NCBI RefSeq assembly: GCF_003568865.1
Contig: NZ_CP031116.1
Location: 105,606 to 169,605 of the forward strand
Source: Rubrobacter indicoceani
Lineage (GTDB): Bacteria; Actinomycetota; Rubrobacteria; Rubrobacterales; Rubrobacteraceae
Length of the DNA: 64,000 nt
Direction of reading: 5' to 3'
The notes under the pieces are model-generated. The model did no database searches and was not told where the DNA came from. It worked only from the letters and a program-made list of their open reading frames with translations. The translations under genes were made by a program, and so were the position numbers. Each line of letters begins with the position of its first letter. The first letter of the stretch is position 1. Shown in pieces: positions 25,697 to 35,393 of the stretch.

Positions 25697-26817
25697 GTGC
25701 CGTCCGCCGGGACCTTCGGTGCCGCCGCGAGCATCGTGCGCGTCATCCCCGAGAGCTCGATAAGGGCGGCCCGGGAGGCGGCGTTGATGCCGACGAGGTT
25801 CGCGAAGCCGTGTACCAGCCCCGGGAAGCGCCTCAGCACCACCGGAACCCCGGCTTCGGACAACCGAGCCGCATACCCCTCGCCCTCGTCGCGCAACGGG
25901 TCGAAGCCCGCCGTAACGACGATGGTCGGGGGAAGCCTGGACAGGATTGCCGGGTCGGTTCGGACAACCGAGAGCCGGGGGTCATCGGCGTCGCCGTCGG
26001 GGGCGTACTGCCGCTCGAACCAGTCTATTATCTCCCGGTCGAGGATAAAGCCGTCGGCGAAAAGTTCGCGCGAGCGCGTCGCACCGGAGACATCGGTTAC
26101 GGGGTAGATCAGGAGCTGCATACACGGGGCTCTGCGGCCCTCGGAGGCAAGACTCGCGGCGGCGACGGCGGAGAGCGCCCCCCCCGCGCTGTCGCCACCG
26201 ACCGCCACGCGCTCCGGGTCGGCTCCGAGGTAGTCGGCGTTCTCGATCGCCCACCGCAGAGCGGCGCAGGCGTCCCTGACCGGCCCGGGGAAAGGATGCT
26301 CCGGGGCCAGACCGTACTCCACGGACAGCACCTTCGCACCGGAGTGGTTGCAGAGGAGGCGACACGGCACATCGTGCGACTCGAGGCCGCCGAAAACAAA
26401 GCCGCCGCCGTGGAAGAAGACCATCAGGGGCGAGGCGCTCTCCGGTCCGGCATCCGGCCCGGCCTGCGGCCCGTCCGGGGTGTAGAGCCGCGCCGCCAGC
26501 CCGCCGAAAGCCCCGGCCACGACAAGGTCGCGCACCGCCCCGACCCTGTCCGGCGGTCCGTTTGACAGCAGCGTTCGCTTTTCGAACCCCTTGCGGGCGA
26601 CGAGCGGGGGGACGCTTGCGACGGGCGGGTCGTTGCGCCGGGCGTTCGCCGCAAGGATAAGCTGGATGCCGGGGTCCAGCCGCTGTCCGTCGAGAACGAC
26701 GGGCCTTCCCCCCGAGAGCGCGACCTTCAACCCGTCGGGTATCGCACCCGCCGCACGCATCGCCCGCCCCGCCAACCGCCCCCCGAGGCCGCCCCCGCCG
26801 CCCTTTCCGTTGCTCAA
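25693..26817 (-). CDS. Alpha/beta-hydrolase, HSL-family esterase/lipase
   Basis: Serine esterase of the hormone-sensitive-lipase group. The start is the TTG at 26817, overlapping the monooxygenase stop (TTGA) with GGGGGGAG upstream; the longer frame to 26940 lies inside the previous gene. Motifs: FFHGGGFVFGG (oxyanion HGGG), VGGDSAGGALSAVAA (nucleophile Ser in GDSAG), GFDPLRDEGEGYA (Asp) and GLVHGFANL (His). About 374 aa, including a 120-residue N-terminal cap region. It should hydrolyse the ester or lactone made by the monooxygenase encoded just upstream. No signal peptide. Confidence 0.9.
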   Translation of the reverse strand: MSNGKGGGGGLGGRLAGRAMRAAGAIPDGLKVALSGGRPVVLDGQRLDPGIQLILAANARRNDPPVASVPPLVARKGFEKRTLLSNGPPDRVGAVRDLVVAGAFGGLAARLYTPDGPQAGPDAGPESASPLMVFFHGGGFVFGGLESHDVPCRLLCNHSGAKVLSVEYGLAPEHPFPGPVRDACAALRWAIENADYLGADPERVAVGGDSAGGALSAVAAASLASEGRRAPCMQLLIYPVTDVSGATRSRELFADGFILDREIIDWFERQYAPDGDADDPRLSVVRTDPAILSRLPPTIVVTAGFDPLRDEGEGYAARLSEAGVPVVLRRFPGLVHGFANLVGINAASRAALIELSGMTRTMLAAAPKVPADGT

Positions 26818-28403
26818 AGCAGGCTCCCCCCTTCTGTTTGCTCGACGTTTCTCTCTGGCCCTCGGGCGTACCCGGGCAGGTAGTTCTCCGCGTCGAAAGA
26901 GCCGAGCATCCTCCGAAAGCCCCACATCGTCCGGGGCCACATAAGGGTCGGCGCGCCGCCGGCGTCCAGGTACCAGCTCCGGCAGCCGCCCTTCGCCCAG
27001 ACGGTCTTCTCCAGGTCTTCGGCCGTTCGGTCCATGTAGCGGTCCTCGGCGGTCTGCCGCACTTCGAGCGTGGCTATGTTTCGCCGCTCCATCGTGCGGA
27101 GGGCTCTGAGAAGGTAGGCCGTCTGGGCCTCGGCCTTGAAGACCATCGAGCCGTGTCCCGAGCCCGTCCCCGGCCCGCAGAGGTTAAAGAAGTTCGGGAA
27201 ACCGGCGACCGTCGTCGCCCGGTGGAGCCTCGGCCTCCCGCCCCAGACCTCGCTCATGGAACGCCCGTCCCGGCCCCGGATGTTTTTGTAGACCTCGGGG
27301 CTCGAGGTCTCGAAGCCGGTCGCAAAGACCATCGCGTCGACCTCGCGCTCCGAACCGTCCGGGGTGACGACGCTCCGGGGTCGGACCTCGCAGAGGCCGC
27401 CCGTAAGGAGCTCGGTGTTCGGGGCGGCCAGCGCGGGGTAGAAGTCGCTCGATACAAGGACGCGCTTGCAGCCGATCTCATATCCCGGCGTGAGCCTGCG
27501 GCGGAGTTCCGGGTCTTTCACCTGCCTTTCGAGCAGCGACCGGGACGCCCGCTCGAAGGCGCGCCGGATAACGGGGTTGCGCCGGATCATGCGGTAGTTC
27601 AGGAGGTCCCGCACAAGAAACTGCCTGGCCCGCATCGCTTTTGCAAGAGCCGGAACCGCCGCGAGCAGCCGCCGCTCCGCGCTCGATACCTCCCGGTTCG
27701 GACGCGGCACAACCCAGCCCGGCGTCCTCTGAACCACGATCAGCCTCTCCGCGACCTTCTGAAGCTCCGGCACGACCTGAACCGCCGAAGCCCCCGTCCC
27801 GATGACGGCGACCCGCCCACCCGAGAAATCGTAGCCCGAATCCCAGCGGTTCGTGTGGAGCATGCGCCCCTCAAAGAAACCAAGGCCCGGCACGTCCGGG
27901 AAGACTGGCTCGGTCAGAGGCCCCGAGCAACCGACCAGAACGTCCGCCGAGAGGGAGCCCTTGTCCGTCTCGATCCTCCAGCAAAGCGACTCCGGGTCCC
28001 AGAGGGCGTCTTCGACCTTCTCCCCGAGCCGGATAAAGGGGGCCAGGCCCCGGCTCGCCGCGACCCATTCAAGGTAGTTGCGGATCTCCTCGCCCGAGGA
28101 GAACGCCCGGCGCCAGCCGGGGTTCGGGGCAAAGGAGAGCGAGTAGAGGTGCGATGGCACGTCGCAGGCGACGCCGGGGTAGGTGTTGTCGCGCCACACG
28201 CCGCCGATGCTGTTCGCCCGCTCCAGCACGACAAAGTCCCGGATGCCCGCTTCGACAAGCGCGTGCGCCACCGAGAGGCCGCTGAAACCCGCCCCGATAA
28301 CCGCCACCCGGAAGCGGCTTCGGGGCGCGGTCGTCCCGGGGGCCGCACGCTGCGCCGCGATACCGCTCTTCAAGGGTCTGACCTCCGGGACGTACTCGGA
28401 CAA
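26814..28403 (-). CDS. Flavin monooxygenase, Baeyer-Villiger type
   Basis: FAD- and NADPH-dependent monooxygenase inserting oxygen into ketones. FAD Rossmann motif VIGAGFSGLSVAHAL (residues 35-49), RANSIGGVWRDNTYPGVACD, the Baeyer-Villiger fingerprint FFEGRMLHTNRWD near residue 175 (F-x-G-x3-H-x3-W), and the NADPH motif VIGTGASAVQVVPEL. VFATGFETSS is the ATG-containing motif near residue 360. 529 aa, usual for the class. Operon order monooxygenase, esterase, SDR with 4-nt overlaps recalls the mycobacterial mymA-lipR-SDR order, from established knowledge. Regiochemistry and substrate unknown. Confidence 0.92.
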   Translation of the reverse strand: MSEYVPEVRPLKSGIAAQRAAPGTTAPRSRFRVAVIGAGFSGLSVAHALVEAGIRDFVVLERANSIGGVWRDNTYPGVACDVPSHLYSLSFAPNPGWRRAFSSGEEIRNYLEWVAASRGLAPFIRLGEKVEDALWDPESLCWRIETDKGSLSADVLVGCSGPLTEPVFPDVPGLGFFEGRMLHTNRWDSGYDFSGGRVAVIGTGASAVQVVPELQKVAERLIVVQRTPGWVVPRPNREVSSAERRLLAAVPALAKAMRARQFLVRDLLNYRMIRRNPVIRRAFERASRSLLERQVKDPELRRRLTPGYEIGCKRVLVSSDFYPALAAPNTELLTGGLCEVRPRSVVTPDGSEREVDAMVFATGFETSSPEVYKNIRGRDGRSMSEVWGGRPRLHRATTVAGFPNFFNLCGPGTGSGHGSMVFKAEAQTAYLLRALRTMERRNIATLEVRQTAEDRYMDRTAEDLEKTVWAKGGCRSWYLDAGGAPTLMWPRTMWGFRRMLGSFDAENYLPGYARGPERNVEQTEGGSLL

Positions 28404-28415
28404 CAGGGACCAACT

Positions 28416-29828
28416 CTACCCGTTCTTTGCTCTGGAGTTTCGGCCCGGCAGCGTAAGGGCGGCGGCCAGGGCGATGATGGCCCCGATCCCGGCTAGAAGA
28501 AAAGCGTCGCTGTAGGCCGCCCCGTCCCCGGAGTAGACGGGGTTTATGGCTCCGGCGTCGAAGTTGCGGCGGAAGGTCAGAAACGCCCCGAAGAGCGCGG
28601 GGGCAAAGCCCGCCCCGAGAAAGAAACACATCTGGTAGATCCCGAGCCCCACCCCGGCGGTGTCGGGGGTGAGCGAGGCCGAGGCTGCATTCGAGGCGGT
28701 CGAGTTGGTGGCGGCGAACCCGAAGCCGGGGAGGGACATCCCGAGGGCGGCGAGCCAGACCGAGCCGGAGACGCCGAACGTGGACATGAAAACAAGGCCC
28801 GAGAGCAGCACGAGCAGCCCCGCAACAAGAACGGGTCGTAGCCCGGCGCGGTCGGAGAGCCGCCCGGCAAGCGGGGAGAAAAGCGCGACGACGACCGCTC
28901 CCGGCAGCAGGACGAGGCCGACGAGAAGCTCCGAACGACCGAGCTCGCCCGTCAGGTAGAGCGGCAGGATAAACAGGCCCGAGACGTTGGCGAACTGGCC
29001 GGTGAACCCGGCGACGCACGCGGCGATAAAGCCGGGGTTGCCGATAAGCTTCGGGGAGACGAACGGTTCGGGGACGCGGTTTATCCGCCGGAAGAAAAGC
29101 GCCAGGCCCCCGACCGAAAAGGCCGCTGCGATCCCGACGCGCCACGAAAAGGGGCCGACGTTTCCGGCCTCGGTGACGCCGAAGAGGACAAGGGCGACGG
29201 AGACCCCGAGCAACGCGCCGCTTGTCAGGTCGAGGCTGCGGGACAAGTCCGGGACGGCTTCTTTCGGTAGCGCAAGGGCGACCCCGACAAGGGCCACCCC
29301 GACAAGGGCAAGGGTGAAATAGAAAAGGGTGTGCCAGCTTCCGGCCCCGATCAGGAACCCCCCGACGACCGGCCCGAACGCCGCTCCGGCCCCGATGGTT
29401 GCGGAGAGCAGGCCGAGGGCCGGGCCGCGACTGCCGGCGGGGATGGTGCGGGCGACGAGGCCGAAGGCGAGGGCCGGTATCGTTCCGGCCCCGGCGGCCT
29501 GAACGGCGCGTCCGGCGACGAGGGTCGGGAGCGTCGGGGCCAGGGCGCAGGCAAGAGAGCCGACCCCGAAAACAACGAGGCCCGCGAGAAGTATCTTCCG
29601 CGTCTGCATAACGTCCGAGAGCCGACCGTAGATCGGGACGCAGAGCGCGAAGACGAGCAGGTACCCGGTGTTCACCCAGCCGACCGCCGCCTCCGAAGAG
29701 CCGAAGTCCTGGCGAATCGGCGGCACCGCGACGTTGACCATCGTCTGGTTTACGACCGAGACAAAGAGCGCGAGCATCATCACGAAGAGAAGCAGCCGCG
29801 AAGAGCGGTCTCCTTTACGCTCCGGCAA
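28416..29828 (-). CDS. MFS transporter, DHA2 (EmrB/QacA) type
   Basis: Proton-driven exporter of the 14-helix drug/H+ antiporter type. 470 aa, almost entirely hydrophobic segments. VNQTMVNVAVPPIRQDFGSS is the helix 1 region, GRLSDVMQTRKILL is motif A in loop 2-3, and AGAGTIPALAFGLVAR corresponds to helix 4. SLDLTSGALLGVSVALVLF marks the central region characteristic of DHA2. It lies 12 bp upstream of the monooxygenase gene on the same strand, so it is probably the first gene of that operon; import or export of the ketone/ester or tolerance to it is plausible. Confidence 0.88.
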   Translation of the reverse strand: MPERKGDRSSRLLLFVMMLALFVSVVNQTMVNVAVPPIRQDFGSSEAAVGWVNTGYLLVFALCVPIYGRLSDVMQTRKILLAGLVVFGVGSLACALAPTLPTLVAGRAVQAAGAGTIPALAFGLVARTIPAGSRGPALGLLSATIGAGAAFGPVVGGFLIGAGSWHTLFYFTLALVGVALVGVALALPKEAVPDLSRSLDLTSGALLGVSVALVLFGVTEAGNVGPFSWRVGIAAAFSVGGLALFFRRINRVPEPFVSPKLIGNPGFIAACVAGFTGQFANVSGLFILPLYLTGELGRSELLVGLVLLPGAVVVALFSPLAGRLSDRAGLRPVLVAGLLVLLSGLVFMSTFGVSGSVWLAALGMSLPGFGFAATNSTASNAASASLTPDTAGVGLGIYQMCFFLGAGFAPALFGAFLTFRRNFDAGAINPVYSGDGAAYSDAFLLAGIGAIIALAAALTLPGRNSRAKNG

Positions 29829-29889
29829 GGTGCGTCCCCCGTTTCGTTCGGGGCCCGGGGGTGAGGCGGGTTCGAGCCATCCCGGCTTC

Positions 29890-31550
29890 TTACCCGTTTC
29901 CGGCGGTGGGGATCACCCGAACCCTCCGGTCTTTGAACCTTTCGGTTTTCTCAGGTACGCGGGGTGTTTTTCGGGTCGTCGTCGAGCGGGGACATCTTCT
30001 GCGGGCTGGCGGGGCTCGGGGCGTGAGCGGCGACCGAGTGTCCGGGGCGGGGCGGGGCTTCGGGTCTGCGGCGGTCGGCGCGGCCTCTTCCCTGAGGGCC
30101 TTCGCGAGCCCGCTGGCCATAAGGATCAGGACAACGGCGAAGGGCAGCCCGGCGATGATAGAGGCCGTCTGAAGGGCGGAGAGGGCGTTTGTGCCGGAGG
30201 TCGCCCCGGCGATGAGCAGCACGGCGGCTATGACCCCTTCGAGGACTGCCCAGAAAAGGCGCTGCGGCCAGCGCGGGTTCGGGTCGCCGCCGTTTGTCAG
30301 GATGTCTATAACAAGCGAGCCGGAGTCCGAGGAGGTCGCAAAGAACAGCACGACCACGACGATCGTCAGGACCGAGGCGACGGTCGCGAGCAGCGCGCCG
30401 GGGCCTTCGGCCGGGAGGGTCTGCTGGATCAGGAGAAACATCGAGCTCCCCGCGCTCGCGCCTGCAAGGGCGTTGTCCGGGTCGGAAAGAAGGATGGAGA
30501 GCACGGAGTCCCCGAAGACCGTCAGCCAGATCGTGGACGCCGCGACCGGGGCCAGAAGCGTGCCGAGGATAAACTGCCTTATGGTCCGTCCGTAGGAGCT
30601 GCGCGCCAGGAAAAGACCAACAGACGGCGACCAGCTGATCCACCACGCCCAGTGGAAGAGCGTCCAGCCGGCCTGCCACTCCTGAGCCGTCCCGTTGCCC
30701 CCGCTCGGGAAGGTGTTGAACGAGAGCGAGGGCAGGTTCTGCAGGTACACCCCGAGGTTGTTTGTCGGGGAGTTCAGGAGGGAGAGCCGCCGGATTCCCC
30801 TGTCTATCCCGAACATCACGCTCGCGACGGCGACGGAGGTTATGGCGAGGATGGTGATCACCTGAAGCGTCGTCGTGTTCTCGACGCCGAAGAGCGTGTT
30901 CAGGCCCGCCCCGACCTGCTGACCGCCGAGGCCGAGCGAAGTCGCAAGCCCGAAGAGCGTCCCGAAGACCGCGAGTATGTCAACGGCGTGCCCTACGGGA
31001 CCGTAGATGCGCTCCCCTATAAGCAGGTAGAACGCCGAGGCCGGACGCAGCGGCAACCCTTTCCGGTGGGCGAAGTAACCGAGCGAGAGCCCGAGGACTA
31101 TGTAGACCGCCCAGGGATGCAGAAGCCAGTGGTAGAAGGTGTAGAGCATCGCGTTCTCGGCGGCCCCGGGCGTCCCGCCCGTGCCCGTCGGGGGCGCGGT
31201 GAAGTGCGTGACCGGCTCGGAGGCGGCGTAGAAGACCAGCCCTATCCCCATCCCAGCGGTGAAGAGCATCGCAAACCACGCAAGGTTCGAGTACTCGGGC
31301 CTTGAACCCTCCGGCCCGAGGCGCAGCCGTCCGAAGCGCGTAAAAGCAGCCCGACAACAAAGACGAGCACGCTGCTCGTCCCGAAGATGTAGAGCCACTC
31401 GAAGTTCGTTGTTATAAAGGAGTTCGCCACGCTCGCCGCCGCGCTCACGCCCCGGGGCGCAAGGACGACCCACAAGACCACCGCCAACGCGACCGCGCCG
31501 GAGATAAGAAAGACGGGCGGGTTTGTGTGATCCTTCAGGAAATCTCTCAA
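29890..31550 (-). pseudogene. BCCT-family (betaine/choline/carnitine) transporter, frameshifted
   Basis: Sodium- or proton-coupled uptake of a quaternary ammonium compound in intact relatives. The N-terminal part reads LKDHTNPPVFLISGAVALAV and ends in VLVFVVGLLLRAS in one frame (start TTG about 31550 after GGAAGG). The continuation AAFTRFGRLRLGPEGSRPEY, then NLAWFAMLFTAGMGIGLVFY, is in the -1 frame. The break lies about 31340-31352 and equals loss of one base. The rest is complete: EPVTHF, FHWALHPW-like FYHWLLHPWAVY, the Trp-rich TLFHWAWWISWSPSVGLFLA, and SSDSGSLVIDIL. The C-terminus is a Pro/Arg-rich tail. Either the gene is dead or one base is missing from the assembly. Confidence 0.75.
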
Positions 31551-31926
31551 ATGACGACCTTCCATCGGCTGCAGTATCCGGGTGTGGGTTGCGCGAAAAG
31601 ATGCTTCTTTTATGCGTACTTCTCTTTCCCGTTACATTGTCACGTCAGCGGATGCCGTCAGACGAGGCTGTTCATGCAACGTTCTCCGGGGCAAAGCAGC
31701 CCGCCGGTCGGATCAAGCCGGGAACATGAAGCAAACGGCCCGGAGGCGGCCTCCGGAGAACATCCGGCCCACCTCGCCAAGAACTTCGGCGAAACGCCGG
31801 GGTGCGGCTCGCCCCGCCCGGCGAAGACTGAGCCTTGCCCGGATCTCACCTCCGTAAAGGCCCCCGCCGCCGCACGGTCCGGGTTGTTTCACCGCACCCG
31901 CTACCGCGACCGCGCTATCGTGTCCG
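31551..31926. other. 376-bp gap upstream of the BCCT gene
   Basis: Contains a strong GC hairpin around 31740-31760 (CCGGAGG and CCTCCGG arms, 3-nt loop). No T tract follows. No convincing coding frame, promoter or named riboswitch was recognised. It could be the leader of the BCCT transcript or the terminator region of the convergently placed RTX protein gene end. Confidence 0.4.
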
Positions 31927-33582
31927 TTACTGTTTGACGAAGTTTCTTCCCGGCCCGCCGTCGAGCCGGTCCTGCCCCGGACCTCCCCGAAGCGTGTCCC
32001 GTCCCGGACCGCCAAGGATGGTGTCGTTGCCCCGCTCGCCTCTTAGAACGTCGTTGCCGTTCGCTCCCTCTATGCGGTCGGCCCCGTCGCCGCCGTAGAT
32101 CGTGTCGTTGCCGCCGTCGCCGCGCAGCACGTCGTCGCCGCCGAGGCCGCGGATGACGTCGTTGCCGCCGAGGCCGCAGATCACATCCCGGCCCGGAGTG
32201 CCGCCAAGGACATCGTTGCCGGGCGTGCCGGTTATGGTGCAGGCGTTCGGGTCGGCCGGGGGCCTTTCGCCCCCATCGTTGTCGAGGGGCGGGCCGGGTT
32301 CTCCATCGGCTTCGACCGAGCCCGGGTCACAGATAAAGCTCCCGTTATCGTCGCCGTCCCGGGGGCGCTCGACGCCGCGCTGATCCTCCGGCAGGCAGAC
32401 GGAGTTGAGGCCGCCGTCTATGGCCGGGCTTCCGGCCTGCGGCTTGTAGGTCGCGGTCGGACCTCCGTTGTCGGCGAGCGGCCCGAGGAGCGGGTCAGCG
32501 TTCTCCGCGTCGCTCGAACCGGAGAGGTCGCAGCTCGCGTCGCCTGCGAGGTTGCCGCCGCGCGAGGCGGGCGCGTCCCCGGCGCAGTTCGCCCCGCCGA
32601 CGGCTCCGGCAAGGATGGTGTTCGCAAAGGTTGCCGAGCTGCCGCTGTCTCCGAGGTCGTTGTGGAGGTTCGCGCCCTCGGGGGCCTCGTTTTCGTTAAA
32701 GGTGGCGTGCGTGATTCCGGCGTCGGCCCGGTTGTTTGCAAGACCGCCGCCGCGGGCCCCGGCGATGTTGGCCCCGACCGTGCTGTCTGCAAGGTCGAGA
32801 ACCGCCGTGTCGTTGCGGATGCCGCCGCCGACGCCGCCCGAATCGCCCCCGGAGAGAACGGCTGAGTTGCCGCTCACGGTGCTGGCCGAGAGAGCGAGGT
32901 CCCCGGCGTTGTCTATGCCGCCGCCGAAGAACGCCTCGCTCCCCGAGACGGTGCTGCGGTTCACGGTGAGCGTCCCGGTGTTCGAAATCCCCCCGCCAAA
33001 GTCGGCGTTGCTGTTCTCTATTGCGATACCGTCGAGCGTCAGCGTCCCGCTGTTCTGCAGGCCGCCGCCGCGCTGCGCGCTTCCGGCGAGAACAGGCGGC
33101 ATCTCCGAGACGCCGCCGTTGCCGCCGGTCAGGGTGAGGCCGGAGACCGTCACCCGCGCGCCGGGCCTCACGTCCAGGACGCGGTCAAGAACCCGCGACG
33201 CATCGACGGTCGTCGTTCCCGACCCCGCACCGGCGATGGTCGTCCGGCCCGTAACGTCGAGGTCACCGGTCGCCGAAGCGTTCTCCGGCGCGCCGCCGGG
33301 GTTGCTTACCGGGTCCACGTTCTCGTTCGTTATCGCTAGGGCGTAGTCTCCGGCGGGGAGGTTTATCGTGTCGGCCCCGGCGAGGGCGTTTGCTTCCTGT
33401 ATAGCCGCCCGGAGGGTGCATTCGTTTCCACCTGTCGCGCAGCGCCCGTCGCCGGGGCTTGCGTCCGCAGCGTCGGCGCTTGAGTTCACCGTGAACGTCG
33501 CGGCGCGGGCTTCGTCGGTCAGGAGAAGAGAACCCGCAGACGTCGCCGCAAGCAGGGCGAGGGCCGCCGCGGCGCGCCTCAT
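31927..33582 (-). CDS. Secreted CSLREA-type surface protein with C-terminal RTX calcium-binding repeats
   Basis: Exported protein of 551 aa. Signal peptide MRRAAAALALLAATSAGSLL with a likely cut after EARA. Then TFTVNSSADAADASPGDGRC and CTLRAAIQEANALAG, the CSLREA-like start of bacterial parallel beta-helix surface proteins, followed by many short beta-helix turns (GGGISNTGTLTVNRSTVSG, GGGIDNAGDLALSASTVSG). The C-terminal 110 residues carry nonapeptide RTX repeats such as [20 protein letters not shown], which fold on calcium and assist secretion. Its ATG overlaps the PhoD-like gene's stop (ATGA), so the two are co-translated. The RTX block is nearly the same as that of the lipase at 61424-62674. 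Confidence 0.88.
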   Translation of the reverse strand: MRRAAAALALLAATSAGSLLLTDEARAATFTVNSSADAADASPGDGRCATGGNECTLRAAIQEANALAGADTINLPAGDYALAITNENVDPVSNPGGAPENASATGDLDVTGRTTIAGAGSGTTTVDASRVLDRVLDVRPGARVTVSGLTLTGGNGGVSEMPPVLAGSAQRGGGLQNSGTLTLDGIAIENSNADFGGGISNTGTLTVNRSTVSGSEAFFGGGIDNAGDLALSASTVSGNSAVLSGGDSGGVGGGIRNDTAVLDLADSTVGANIAGARGGGLANNRADAGITHATFNENEAPEGANLHNDLGDSGSSATFANTILAGAVGGANCAGDAPASRGGNLAGDASCDLSGSSDAENADPLLGPLADNGGPTATYKPQAGSPAIDGGLNSVCLPEDQRGVERPRDGDDNGSFICDPGSVEADGEPGPPLDNDGGERPPADPNACTITGTPGNDVLGGTPGRDVICGLGGNDVIRGLGGDDVLRGDGGNDTIYGGDGADRIEGANGNDVLRGERGNDTILGGPGRDTLRGGPGQDRLDGGPGRNFVKQ

Positions 33583-35393
33583 GCGCCGACCTCCCCGGGG
33601 GTGGCGACGGTGGGCGTTACGGTCGGGGTCGCGTCCGTGATGGTGTTCGTGCCGGACTCGACCTCGAAGACGCGCAGGGTATCGAGGGTGGCGCGCGGCT
33701 GGCGGACGGTCGAGACCTCTTTCATGGTGCAGACTATCTTCTCGGGCGTTACCTCCATGATGTTGTAGCCGTGCGTCTCGGAGCCGAAAAACTGGATGTG
33801 CGGGTTGTTCGCCGTGATTCCGGCGCTGAACGTACCCGAATCCACCCCGGAGAAGCGGCTTCCCTGTCCGCGCGTCGCAAGCTCGACAAGGTTCGACGAA
33901 GTGATGGAGCCGCACACAAAACACGTCCCGGCGATGTTCTCCGGGTCTGCTGCGAGCGGAAGCTGATCGTTGTAGTCGAGCTTGGCGTACCCGGCGATGT
34001 AGGAGTGGATGTCGCCGGTTATAACGACGAAGTCCTCGGTGCCGGAGTCCTTTATCCGGGTGAGTATCTCCCGCCGTTCGGCCTGGAAACCGTCCCACTG
34101 ATCGAGGCTGACGTAGACGCTCGCGTCGTCGGCGAGGTCGGGAAGGCCGGGGTAGGCCGCGCCCACCTGCTTGAACTGCATCACCATCGTCTCGTTACCC
34201 CAGAACTTCCACCGGCTGGTGGAGGAGGTGATCCTGTCAAGGAACCATCGCTTCTGCGTCTCGCCGAGCATGGTCCGGCCTTCTCTGTCTATTGCGTCGC
34301 AGCCGGGGGTTACGTACTTGTCGGTCGTGTTCGGGCCGCAGGGATGTTCGTCGCGGTAGAGCCGCTCGTCGGTCATGACGAGCTCCAGCAGGTCTCCGAA
34401 CTTGAAGGTGCGGTAGATGCGGATCTCTTCGAGCGGTCCCTTGCTTGCGTCGTACGGCACACCCGCCGGGATAAACTCGGCCCACGCCCGGTTTGCGCTC
34501 TCGCGGCGGGTCGGGGCGAAGTTCGGGGTGCCGGGCTGCGTCTGCTCTTCCTTTGTGGCTTCCTCGTCGGTGTCCCAGACCTGATGGCAGTCGTTGGCGA
34601 ACTCGTGATCGTCCCAGATCGTGATAAAAGCAAACCGCTCGTGCACCCTCTGCAGGTTCTGGTCGGTCCTGTACTTTTTGTACAGAAAGCGGTAGTCGGT
34701 GAGCGTCTCTGCCTGCGGGTTGCCGCTCGGCAGGTTCGGTATCGCCCGCTCCGGCGGCCCGCCGCCCTGAAATTCCGCCGCCGCCGTCGTCTCGTAGATG
34801 TAGTCCCCGAGGTGGACGACGAAGTCCATCTCTTCTTCGGCGAGGTAGGCGAGGGCGGTGTAGTAGCCGTTTGTGTAGTCCTGGCAGGAGATGTAGCCGA
34901 AGCGGAGTCGGTCTACCTGAGCCGTCGCCGCCGGGAGGGTCTTGAAGCGCCCGGTGCGGCTCGCGCTGCCGTTCGTGATAAAGCGGTAGTAGTAGGTCGT
35001 GAACGGCTTGAGCTCGTTTCTCCGGAGCTGCACTTTAACGGTGTAGTCGCGGGCGCGGCTCGTCTCGGCGACGCCGCGCAGGACTACGGAGCGGAAGCGG
35101 GCGTCGCGGGAGACTTCGTACCCGACCCGCTGCGTCCCCCCGGCGTTCAGGGCGAGGCGGGTCCAGAGCACTATCCCGTTTGGCTGCGGGTCGCCCGAGG
35201 CGACGCTCTGCGGGTAAAGCGCCGGGTTTGTCCGGCGCACCGTGAAGATGCTCCGGGCCTCGGCCTCTTCTATCCCGCCGAGACCGGCGGGCACCGTTGT
35301 TCCGGCCCACACCGCGACCGTCCCGGCGAGCGAGTAGCGCAGGAAATCCCGCCGGTTCAGAAAGTAGTCGTTCCATTCATCGCCGACGCTCAT
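33579..35393 (-). CDS. phoD: PhoD-type alkaline phosphatase/phosphodiesterase, Tat-exported
   Basis: Secreted metal-dependent phosphoesterase. Start at ATG 35393 after GAGAGG. Twin-arginine signal NRRDFLRYSLAGTVAVWAG; PhoD-type N-terminal domain VASGDPQPNGIVLWTRLAL; catalytic domain with HLGDYIYE, TIWDDHEFANDCHQVW (metal His/Asp) and VITGDIHSYIAG. The mature protein ends in a Thr/Pro-rich tail (TPTVTPTVATPG) rather than an RTX module, but it is coupled to the RTX protein gene downstream. 604 aa. It likely scavenges phosphate from phosphodiesters outside the cell; an 11-bp-period direct repeat upstream resembles an actinobacterial PHO box. Confidence 0.9.
   Translation of the reverse strand: MSVGDEWNDYFLNRRDFLRYSLAGTVAVWAGTTVPAGLGGIEEAEARSIFTVRRTNPALYPQSVASGDPQPNGIVLWTRLALNAGGTQRVGYEVSRDARFRSVVLRGVAETSRARDYTVKVQLRRNELKPFTTYYYRFITNGSASRTGRFKTLPAATAQVDRLRFGYISCQDYTNGYYTALAYLAEEEMDFVVHLGDYIYETTAAAEFQGGGPPERAIPNLPSGNPQAETLTDYRFLYKKYRTDQNLQRVHERFAFITIWDDHEFANDCHQVWDTDEEATKEEQTQPGTPNFAPTRRESANRAWAEFIPAGVPYDASKGPLEEIRIYRTFKFGDLLELVMTDERLYRDEHPCGPNTTDKYVTPGCDAIDREGRTMLGETQKRWFLDRITSSTSRWKFWGNETMVMQFKQVGAAYPGLPDLADDASVYVSLDQWDGFQAERREILTRIKDSGTEDFVVITGDIHSYIAGYAKLDYNDQLPLAADPENIAGTCFVCGSITSSNLVELATRGQGSRFSGVDSGTFSAGITANNPHIQFFGSETHGYNIMEVTPEKIVCTMKEVSTVRQPRATLDTLRVFEVESGTNTITDATPTVTPTVATPGEVGA

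Noticed and set aside
29331..31305. Long plus-strand frames opposite the MFS and BCCT genes
   Set aside because: Charged low-complexity translations on the opposite strand of recognisable transporter genes.
31340..31352. Programmed frameshifting in the BCCT gene
   Set aside because: No slippery heptamer or following pseudoknot is visible and such recoding is not known for BCCT carriers.
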